In this document: in pieces, positions 55,517-64,000 of the stretch | Layout of the letters: each line of letters opens with the position of its first letter | Position numbering within the stretch: position 1 is the first letter of the stretch | Assembly (NCBI GenBank): GCA_012932865.1 | Contig: SAXG01000038.1 | Span: 372,001 to 436,000, forward strand | Source: Amylostereum areolatum | Taxonomy: Eukaryota > Basidiomycota > Agaricomycetes > Russulales > Stereaceae | Direction: 5' to 3' | DNA length: 64,000 nucleotides | Program-made: the position numbers and the translations under genes | Notes under the pieces: model-generated | Seen by the model: the letters and a program-made list of their open reading frames with translations, nothing else | Database searches by the model: none | Told to the model about the DNA's origin: nothing

Positions 55517-57017
55517 CTAGCGTGTCCCACTGACGTTGTAGGTTCCAAATTCCCAACTAAAGCACTCCTGTAGTCTCTCATAAGCATCACCAACGTAGAG
55601 CTAAAGGAGGGTAACGTACCACACAATCCTCCTGTGGTGCTGCCTCCGGCACCTCCCTTCCCTCTGCCATCGCAGGCGCCCACGGTTCGTTCAGTAGCTT
55701 ATCAATAACGGTAGCGATGGTATGTGTGCGGATGTCGACAGCCCAAGAGAGGTTGGACACGGTATCGTATTCGATTACCTTCCCAAGGTGACAGCTGGAC
55801 GAATGGTCAGGCTCGAAGCGAGCAATGGGATAAGAAACCGTACCGGCTCTCCATGGCATACCCGCCCAGCGCACACGAGGATAGGACTCCGTTGCAGGTA
55901 CCCATCGCGATAGGGTCGGCAGTGTGGTAGATGTGAGTAACGTGTTGCAAAGAAGGCTGAGAAAAAGAAGTAAGTCGTAACACGGAGGGGCCCAAAACAG
56001 GCAAAGCTTGCCGGAGACGGAAGATGCAGACGTTGCGCTGCCATGCGTTCTCCCGGAGACTCAAACGCGACGACGGGCACGCCGAAAGTGACCCCGAGCA
56101 ACGATGCAAGTGCGCCGCCCAACGAATGTCCAGTGATCCAGATATTGGCATCCGGGTACATATACGTGAGATTATTATAAAGATTCTGCACATCTATCAA
56201 TGAGATAGATTATCCCAGGGGTGAAGAAAGACGTACCGTTCCAATGGGATAAAATAGGCTATCTTCTATCAATGCCTGCTCGACACAATCCTGGTCGCAC
56301 TTCCACCCTCCGCGATGGCAACCACAGACAGTGGTCCAGGTCCAGTCAACGTGCGCACAGCAGCAGCTGAACAGTAAGTTATCATTGAGCTTGTCTTTCT
56401 TCGAAGTGGGCCCGCCGCCGCCGACCACACTTGCAGGACGTCCCCTTGATAGAAAGAACGATGGTGGAGTTGTCAGGCGTGCCAAATATATAGCCACGGA
56501 ATCCGTCCTGGTCAGGTTCCCAGCCTACAGGCATATTCTGTGATAGCGAGTGACATGAATAATGATGCAAAGGCGAGAAGAGAGGACGCACGGTGGTCCA
56601 GTTGGCTCCGAGGTCATACCAACCGCCTTCGCCTGGAGTTTCCCAGTAAGCATTGCCCGTCATCTTGGCTAGTGTAAGGAGATTGTCCCGAAGCTCCACA
56701 TCCGGGCCTGGCACTTGGTCTTCATCCCAGTCTAACGTTGAACTCTCCCCGCGCTCGATCGATCTCCTCCGCGCCTGAGCAAAAGCCGAGGCCGAGGCCG
56801 GCTTGTGTGTTATGATCGGGTGTGTATGAACCGTATGGTACGCCTTTGCGCGGATGGCATGGTCAGGGTTTGAGAAGTAGACATGCGCGTTAGGTGTGAC
56901 GGCGTGGAGATGCTTTAGTTCGAGTTGAAGCGGCTGGGTCGCGCGGCGTGGAGAAGGGAGGGGGGAGAGATAGGAGATTAAAGGTGTTAGGAATGCGAAC
57001 AAGAGGGTCGGAAGCAT
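55517..57017 (-). CDS. ATG15: autophagy-related lipase Atg15
   Basis: Phospholipase that in yeast breaks down autophagic bodies in the vacuole. Seen: an N-terminal membrane anchor ([16 protein letters not shown]), [59 protein letters not shown], the Cys-rich [20 protein letters not shown] and [29 protein letters not shown] with the catalytic Ser of [39 protein letters not shown] with the Asp and [12 protein letters not shown] with the His, and a C-terminal [13 protein letters not shown]. One intron uses a GC donor (CCG|GCAAGC). One surplus base (GG 56436-56437) breaks the frame after KGTS. All triad residues are present. Confidence 0.88.
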
Positions 57018-57803
57018 CGAGGCATTGAGGGAAGGATATCGTCGTCGTCGGGAACTGAGAGAGCTACAGTAGTTCGCCGGTCGATGACGACTCGACAGGA
57101 CTCGACGGCGGGAAGCGGGAAGCCGTGCCGACCTCCCGGTTGAAGTTCCTCAGGGCTTCGTCTAAGGACTTCCCCTTTTCACCTCTTGACTGCGTTTGCG
57201 CAACAGCACCAGGGTGTGTAGCCCCAAGCATGGACAGCAGACGCCATCGAGTGGCTTTCTATTGTCCTCATCATTCACGCTTGCTTCATGGCGCAACTCA
57301 GTCGGACCAGTATGTAAGTAAGAGTCAAGACGAAACAACTTCACTGGCCAGTGCTAGCATGTACAGGCTCACGCAAGCCGTAACTCTTGGATGCAAGCCG
57401 AACGCAAACGTTTTGGTTGAGCTTTAGGTGCGCTAAGGATGCCTCTTCCGAGGTTTCATTATGTATTCACGCAGATCGATTTGCATGGAAAGTCAGCGGC
57501 GATGAAACCGTTGAGCTCACGATATAACCGAGGCTTTACTATAAGCTGGCTGTGAAGCTGACGCCCTCAACATACTTAGTTAATTTATCTTTGCTATCTG
57601 CGACGTCGCTGAGGGCAACACCCAGGCTGGAAGATCATGCCGATCAGGGCACGAGCGCTCCTACTGAACCACCATCAGTAACAGTATGAAGTTAAATTGA
57701 AGGATAGCACAGGCCACCGTGGAGGCGCTGAGGTATGATTTATTATAAAGTCACCCCCGCCTTCTTTCCAAGAATCGTGTAATCACCTGCTCTCTGATTT
57801 CCC
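57018..57803. other. divergent intergenic region (ATG15 / membrane protein copy 3)
   Basis: Promoter region of both neighbours. A 100-codon plus-strand ORF at 57125 shows no domain and is not called. Confidence 0.45.
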
Positions 57804-59507
57804 ATGGCTGTTTCTACAGAACTCACGAGCGATCAAGCACACATCGTGCGCGTCCAATTGTCCAATGTGACGACGCTTCGCGTTTTCCCTCAAATTGTCG
57901 AAACCGCGCTTTTTGGTTCGGATGCATCCTTACCTTGCCGCCGCCGAGCGCAGAGGCTGACGTGTGGATCATAGCCATTTTCACTGCTTTGATATGCGTG
58001 TCGACCGCTGTCCTAGTGTGAGCATTTTCCTCGCCGTGTATTTCGCTGACCAGAACATCAGGCCTGTACTTAGATCAAAGGACCTGCGCAATCTGTCAAA
58101 CCGCATCTTGCTTGCAGTCACATTGCTAATGTATGTGTCTTCAACGGTGATATGGGCCTCCGGCCTCAAGATTATGTGGAATGAGCTCCACACTTTCCTC
58201 CCTGGACTGCTTTCCCCGCCTTCTCGAGCTGGCGAAGGTATCGGTCTCACCCTAGTCGTGCTAAATGGCCGATGGACATTCACCTCCGGCCTCCTTTCCC
58301 AAATAAATGTACGTCACAGCAACGCTGCACTATTTCTCATTTCTAAAATAGGGAATAAGTAGCTCCTTCTCAGTGATGGTGTTGTTCTCTGGAGAGCTTG
58401 CGTTGTTTGGGGATGGAGTAAAAGCGTCGTAAGCATCGCCACTTCCCTTCTTGTTTCTTTGCTTGGTGAGTGTAGCTTTCTCGGACTGGACGAATGCCCA
58501 TCAAAACTGACTTCGTTATTGAACACAGGGCTTAACGTAGCCTACACACTGTCGAGTATACCGTCGACATTTGCTTCCCCGCCCCAGTCCCTCCTTGGCT
58601 TGGCAAATAGCCAATATCCTCTTGCCGTTTCACTCTACACGGTATCAACCTTCGCAAACGTATGCGCCACTGGAATGGTGGCGTATAAGGCATGGTATGT
58701 ATCGATCGTACATACAAGCGGAGATGGCTGGAATCCTGACAAGTCTTCACATAGGAACCATCGACAAGATATCCGCCGATACCTGAAAAACCGCACCGCA
58801 AAAAGCGCCGTGGAGAATGTTTTATCGCTGTTGGTGGAATCCGGTGTTGTGTACAGCGTCTTTACAGTAAGTGCGATCCTTGATGCCCATGCACTGTCCA
58901 GCCCATAATTCGGATATTCTTGAGGTCCTTTTGCTGTTGACCACGATTCCTACTCTGAGTCCCCTTTACATCGCTTTCCAAACTTATTGGGCATCTGCCA
59001 TGAACCAGATTTCTGTGAGCGATCGTTTCATGGAATCCCGCCCAGATTTCTTGCGCTGACGCACGACTCACCCTCGTGCAGGGCATCTATCCAACCCTAA
59101 TTGTCATCATCGTCGCACTCCAGAAGTCGCACCTGGAACACCAATTTTCCTACGTAAACAGGGTGCAAGATGTGTTGCACAATGCGCTTCCCTTCTCTAT
59201 TCGTATTCCGCAGACTCAGAGCCAGACATCTACCAGTGGAGGCATTTCAATGATTGGGACGCGCGTGGCATCCCAACGGTTACCTGACTCACAGTCTGGC
59301 TCGAGTCTCGACGCATTTTCTCCACCGGAAAAAGGAGCATCTGGGCTCGAAGGGGTATGCCTGGGAATACACCGCAATCTTTGCTTCCATAGAGTCGCGA
59401 CTCGTGAGAGGATATTCTTCACATATTTTCACACATTCCGGATTCATGTCGGCGGACGTAACAGGACATACCGGTCCCGCACCCTTTACGAGGACTGGAA
59501 GCCTTGA
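57804..59507 (+). CDS. multi-pass membrane protein, basidiomycete family (copy 3)
   Basis: Third paralog, on the opposite strand to the other two. Seen: start MAVSTELTSDQAHIVRVQLS, TTLRVFPQIVETALFG, a short exon AIFTALICVSTAVL, then KDLRNLSNRILLAVTLLMYV, WASGLKIMWNELHTFLPGLL, GLNVAYTLSSIPSTFASPPQ, NVCATGMVAYKAW, RRYLKNRTAKSAVENVLSLL and YPTLIVIIVALQKSHLEHQF with a Ser-rich tail (LDAFSPPEKG). Intron positions match those of copy 1. The C-terminus runs about 45 residues past where copy 1 ends, so the last part may be read-through after a small lesion. Function unknown. Confidence 0.68.
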
Positions 59508-60123
59508 TAGGCTCTCTTATCCATCAAGTTTTACCTACACCGGGGGTATGTACTATGTCCAGGAGGAATTTCGCGGCACGTCGTTCCGGCTGAAGGACGT
59601 CATTTATGCCACGCTGGCCATACTTGGTATATCCTCCACGACTGTACCCTACCGTGTAATCCTACTAGTCTTTGGGCCTCCCCCTTGTTTCGAAGTCTAC
59701 CCCGCGAGCTCTCAATTCCTTTCGTCCCTTCAGACTGAACCTGGACCGTTCTCGCTTCATATCAACGGGACGAGATGAAGTCGATCCGGACCTCGGACTT
59801 GAAGCTTGAGGCCTTGAAGCTTGAAGCTTGAAGCGTTTGGACGCCACAATGACGCCAATGTCGGGTTCCTTTTCGCTCTGTCTACTTTCAACGCGGCCAG
59901 AGGCTGGAAACCCTGTGTGGGGGAAGCGGCGAGACTCTAGTCTGCTTATCGGGCCACATGATCAAAGTACCAGGAAGACCGCGCAACCACCGGCAAGCGC
60001 TGCAACGGTGAACCCAGGAAGATGTCGGCAACGCTATAGCGATATGTTCTCTGGCCGTGGGGGCATACCGCCGCATACGCCAACGCTGGTAGTGGAGCGA
60101 CATGCGCCTGACGGACAACTCTA
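59508..60123. other. intergenic
   Basis: No gene recognised. The plus-strand ORF at 59254-59778 continues a shadow frame of the membrane protein. It holds the short TTGAAGC repeat. Confidence 0.4.
59798..59834 (+). repeat. TTGAAGC short tandem repeat
   Basis: 37 bp of CTTGAAG / CTTGAGG units. Related short tracts occur at about 9804-9828, 19096-19112 and 28305 (reverse strand), so it is a dispersed simple motif. Confidence 0.55.
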
Positions 60124-61270
60124 AAGGTGACCTCCGAGCGTTTGAGCGCGCACCACCATCATATTCTCTCTCGTGACAGTTGTTGTCTCCTTATACGACT
60201 CGGACAGGGAACTATTGAGACAAACCTTGCTCCGAATATCGAGAAGAGAAGAAACCTCGTATTCATCCGAGTTGTCATCTGCTCGAGATACGCTCACACA
60301 TGATCGCCGCAACGTGCACCCAGGTGACCACTCCGCCATGATCCAGTTCAACGGTGCATATAATCGAATTGACCACGAGGACATGGGCGCAAGTAGATTC
60401 ACAAAACGAGGTGGGCTACTGCCTTCCAAAGACCGCTCGCATTGCGTCAGCCGGAGACAGCCTGGTAGGGGATGATGCGTTCATAACTACTTACCTAGCG
60501 TCTTCGAAGGGATTGTGTTGACCCACGCGCACATCCGAATCGCGGCACGCGACATAAAAAATCGATCCGAGGTGAGCAAGTGTATAAAAATGGAGGAACG
60601 GACCTTACCATAACACGATCATCATCAAGGCGCGTCTCCGTGCTCCGACCGTGCAGGATGGTGTACTTGGAAAGCATAAAACCAAAAGGCAGCGGCACGT
60701 CCAGCAAGTCAAAAGCGAAATCCGACCGAAACCATCCGGGAATAAGAAATCGACATCTTCCAGAGTTCTGACGGCGGAGGTCGGGTACAGGATGAGTGAC
60801 TGAACATACCTGACAGAACGCCCAGATCGTCCCAGAGCAGACGCTTTGCATGCTTCGTGACGGTGAGAGGGCTATGAACGCCTCAGCCCTGCAACGCGCA
60901 TGCCTTCGCGTACTGGGCATTGCCGAGGCCCGACAGACAAGGTTACCAGCGTGATAATCGAAGCCGAGGGCAGAATTCAGCTGACAGAGGAGGGATCTGG
61001 AATAGATCTGGATCCAGGTGAGGAGGTCGAAGAAGCAGAGCGGCAGGAGAGCGCAACGACAGTTGCGAGATACGTGAAAACAACCACGGCCTGGGCACAC
61101 ATAGAGAGACGTGTTGCTCGACGACGAGGGCGGGAAGGTTCGAGGACAAGCGCGACCAGGGCGGACAATGGCAGACAACGACGACAAGCGCCTTACCCCG
61201 CATTTTCGAAGGCCTTGGCGCAGTCGCTGATACCAAGGCGGTGAGGGATTTCCTCGTTTGGGAGGGCCAT
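60124..61270 (-). CDS. possible multi-exon gene, unknown (low confidence)
   Basis: Unresolved minus-strand region with coding-like pieces. The ATG at 61270 starts a plausible first exon MALPNEEIPHRLGISDCAKA ending in a GTAAGG donor. Downstream come hydrophobic pieces that could be TM helices (QAVVVFTYLATVVALSC; VDFLFPDGFGRISLLTCWTC) and a hydrophilic C-terminus (SRADDNSDEYEVSSLLDIRS, ETTTVTRENMMVV) ending at a stop near 60121. I could not join these in one phase-consistent chain. A 321-codon ORF in another frame (60495-61460) covers the same area and may be the shadow. It would be a small membrane protein if real; no family recognised. Confidence 0.3.
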
Positions 61271-61501
61271 TGATCATGGGTCGGGATAGCACGACGAACA
61301 GTGGAGTGAGGAGGAAACGCTTCCGTATACATACGTGCGGTTTCCACTGTGGCATGTTCGCGAAGCCGTAGGGACAAATCGAGTGGGGATAGAACAGCTG
61401 AGGAAACCAGCGAGCGGAGCGCGAATTCGAAAGCAAAATCTCGGGGGCAGTGATTCTCATATTTAGAGTTAGCGTGGGAACGCGGGGTAAGAGCAGGGGC
61501 G

Positions 61502-61509
61502 TATATAAT
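61502..61509 (+). promoter_or_regulatory. TATA box of the conserved gene at 61589
   Basis: TATATAAT 80-87 bp upstream of the ATG at 61589, in otherwise GC-rich sequence, followed by a CT-rich leader (TTTTCCCCCTACCGCCC), a usual feature of highly expressed fungal genes. Confidence 0.55.
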
Positions 61510-61588
61510 GCCTTTCCTCAACAGGACGCAATCATCCTACTTTTCCCCCTACCGCCCTTGCTCTCTGAAAAGAAACGCTTTGAAAACA

Positions 61589-62389
61589 TGTCCTCTGACA
61601 ATCGCGACGAGCCTGTTCACTCTTCCCCGATTCCTATCGCGGGCCAAAACCGCAGGCGCGCAATGTCGTACTCCTCCTCTTCCTCTGAGGGCTCGCCGAG
61701 CTCGCCCCAGAGCGTCCAAACTCCGATCACCCCGTACCCGCCCAGAGTCGCAACTTCTCCCACATCGCCCATTCTCTCCTACTTCATGGGCGCCTCACCC
61801 ACCAAGACGAGCGCGACGTTCCCATTCCGACGTCCGTCTGGCTTCCCCGGCGCGGACCCTGTCTTCGAGGGTACGTCGTCTCGCGTGGGCACTGCATCAT
61901 GACCTCATGTAGTGTGTCATTTTTTTTCTCCAGATGACGAGACCCAAGAAGATCCTCTTCCTGCCCACAACCATGTCCGTCGTGCGACCACTGCCGGCTG
62001 GGGAACCAACGGTCGTTTCCCTCAGCCCAACCCTATCGCTGTTCCCACAGCTGAACACGTCCAGCGCGATCGAGGTGCTGGGGTCCTTCGCCGGCTATCT
62101 CTCAGCGCTGGATTTGGCTTGGTATGCTTGGTGTTCAACCCCGTTTTCTGGGTGGTTATTGATAAGGCCTTCCTTCCAGAATCGCCCATCGACACCCCCT
62201 CGCCCTGCGACGCCTCCCCCGTCGGCATATGCCTCGGTACCCCCCGCAAATTCGCTTCCTACCGCTAATCCGAATGCGCGAAAAGCTCGGCGTGCAACCA
62301 TGATGGGCGCAGCCCCTGAGCCCCGGCGGCGCGCTCCTTCCCCGATGGGCGAACGCATTCTCAAGGGTCACTTCGATGGATTCAACTAA
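61589..62389 (+). CDS. conserved serine/proline-rich fungal protein
   Basis: Hydrophilic, mostly disordered protein of a conserved fungal family without a known function. Three exons: to about 61870 (donor GTACGT), from about 61934 to 62121, and from 62182 (acceptor CTTCCAG) to 62389. Seen: a Ser-rich N-terminus (AMSYSSSSSEGSPSSPQSVQ), SPILSYFMGASPTKT, HVRRATTAGWG, RRLSLSAGFG, a Pro-rich stretch and the highly conserved-looking C-terminus APSPMGERILKGHFDGFN. Several RRxS sites suggest phosphorylation. TATA box and CT-rich leader hint at strong expression. An upstream acceptor at 62167 would give a different, non-conserved C-terminus; I prefer 62182 because it yields the GHFDGFN end. Confidence 0.7.
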
Positions 62390-63720
62390 ACCGTCTTCCT
62401 CCCGCAGTTTCATATTCCATGGATGCTATGCCCCCCCCTCCCTGGCTCGCTTCCACGTCCATCGACCAAGTACAGTAGCCCCCGTCTTAATGCGTCGTAA
62501 CCATTGCTCCCGCTTCCTTCCTCGCCCTCCTCGAGCCTTCCTCGTCCGCGGACCTACTCTCAACCCCGACATATCTTATTTGATCTACCCTTATCCCACC
62601 CGCACGGGGCCGGCCGAGTGGCTTGCGTTTTCGGGACCCTTTCCCAAGTAACACTGTCTCATTGCCAGAATTTGTCTCACTCCCGCCGCACGCACCACTC
62701 CTCCATTCCATTCCGCTCCACCTCACCCTCGATCACTCCCGCGGGTGGCTTCGTACCCCCGTATTTGCACTCTTTGTCTCACGCACACGTTCTCGCATCG
62801 CACTGTTTCGTTCATATATGGTACCACCTCCCGCCTCTGGATCCTTCTTCGCTATTCTCGTGTATCTTGTCCTTTGTGTGTTGACTGTTTCTGGCTTCTC
62901 GTGTAGGAATACTGTCGCGGTGTACCTATACTGTACTGCATCTGTTGAAATTGGCCGTCATTGTGGCTGTACTATCAATATATAGACGAATATTTATGCA
63001 CTCATTGAACTGATCGGTGACCTGGGGTACGTTGTTTTTTGTACACCCCGTAAGTAAGAGCGATGATGGAGGTTGGTTGCCTGGAGCCGGTGTTTGGATG
63101 TTTCCCATGTATTTTGGGGGCTGGCTGCTTTTCCATCTCAACCACGGCTTCATACATTTCACACAGATAAGATAGGGCCCAAGCAAAACCAAGGACTATC
63201 ACGTGCCAAAAACCGTCACGCTCCGGCTTATTTGAGGTAACGCGACCGATGTATCCCTTATAATCATCCCCCAGGATCATAATTGAAAATTCTGGCCGCA
63301 ACACGCCCTTGGGATACTCTTCGTGAATCTGAATGTGTTCTTAGTTAGTGGATAGCTGGATTTCCGGCCAAGTTATATCGAAAATGGTGAACTTTGCACA
63401 GAAGGTGGGCAAATGCATTTAAAGCTCATATCTTTGTATCGGAGGACATTGGGGGAAATCGGTCCGCAACACGACCTCGAGAATACATGCATACTACTCC
63501 CCGTCAACTTTATCTGGCCAAAGGTTAGCCACCTCCGAAGTTATATCGCTTTTTTCTTCTCGACGGCCGTGGGCGCTTACGGTAGGGCGGGACGCGGCAG
63601 CAAGTGCACAGTTGCCGAATTTAGACAAAGTGAGCATCGAATGCGCGCCCACGGCCTTCATTTGTCATACGGTCACAGCAGGGTCACACACACGTGATAG
63701 TCCTTGGTTTTGCTTGGGCC
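62390..63720. other. 3' UTR and intergenic
   Basis: CT-rich then AT-richer sequence, including the 3' UTR of the preceding gene. ORFs below about 125 codons have no domain. No RNA gene seen. Confidence 0.45.
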
Positions 63721-64000
63721 CTATCTTAGAACAAGGCACAAACAATGGATTTTATTCAGTATTTTACAATCTTTTTGGGCTTTTTGTGTTTCTGTGTTGT
63801 AAAAGTAGATAGGGAAGGGGGAGGAAGCCTCTAAAAGGGAACAGCATCCAATGACAGACCATGCAATGAGACATGGTGGGAAAGAAAGGATGGGTGTAGA
63901 TAGATATGGTGGATTGGGTGGTGGCAAGGATGCCGACCCATTACCAGAGGCTGCACTCGCGCCGTAAGCTGTGCATGGTCGGGGAGGCTCGGCAGTGGTA
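63721..64000 (-). CDS. possible C-terminus of a gene running off the right edge
   Basis: Open minus-strand frame from the window edge to a stop at 63721, with a low-complexity stretch (AYGASAASGNGSASLPPPNP) then hydrophobic sequence. It could be the end of a secreted or membrane protein, or just 3' UTR. No domain recognised. Confidence 0.2.
   Translation of the reverse strand, partial: TTAEPPRPCTAYGASAASGNGSASLPPPNPPYLSTPILSFPPCLIAWSVIGCCSLLEASSPFPIYFYNTETQKAQKDCKILNKIHCLCLVLR

Noticed and set aside
1..64000. Secondary-metabolite cluster, defence system or CRISPR array
   Set aside because: A lone methyltransferase and MFS genes occur, but no polyketide, peptide or terpene synthase; no spacer-repeat arrays; the DNA is nuclear fungal.

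Overview
This is nuclear DNA of a basidiomycete fungus, most likely an Agaricomycete. Genes are compact and cut by many short (about 45-70 bp) GT-AG introns with a few GC-AG ones. The families fit: DUF6593 protein, expanded arrestin-like proteins, basidiomycete multi-pass membrane proteins, GH6 cellobiohydrolase, copper amine oxidase, neutral trehalase, TPR-SET protein and a Ngaro-type tyrosine-recombinase retrotransposon. No rRNA, convincing tRNA, CRISPR array or bacterial-type system was seen. Exon limits were worked out by hand from splice sites and reading phase.

Layout. 0-7.3 kb: two monocarboxylate-type MFS transporters flanking a DUF6593 protein, a peroxisomal-type adenine nucleotide carrier and a small methyltransferase. 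7.8-27.6 kb: three arrestin-like genes and one arrestin remnant, interrupted by a 5.5 kb Ngaro element with identical split direct repeats and by a housekeeping block (MIC60, a conserved coiled-coil protein, nucleoporin Nup49). 28.5-41.1 kb: a SAM methyltransferase, ATG22, copper amine oxidase and neutral trehalase. 42.6-47.2 kb: a decayed gene, a GH6 cellulase and the first of three paralogous multi-pass membrane proteins. 47.9-49.9 kb: two non-autonomous DNA transposons side by side, each with perfect 8-bp target duplications. 51.5-62.4 kb: TPR-SET protein, second membrane-protein paralog, ATG15 lipase, third paralog in opposite orientation, an unresolved region and a conserved serine-rich protein.

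The genes form no single pathway. Themes are vacuole/autophagy (ATG22, ATG15), mitochondria/peroxisome (MIC60, adenine nucleotide carrier), carbon use (GH6, trehalase, MFS transporters) and trafficking adaptors (arrestins). The most interesting observations are the Ngaro insertion, whose empty site reads as one open frame of a split host gene, and the adjacent transposon pair. Several conserved genes carry single-base frame breaks, nearly all one extra base in a short mononucleotide run, which may be sequencing error rather than decay.
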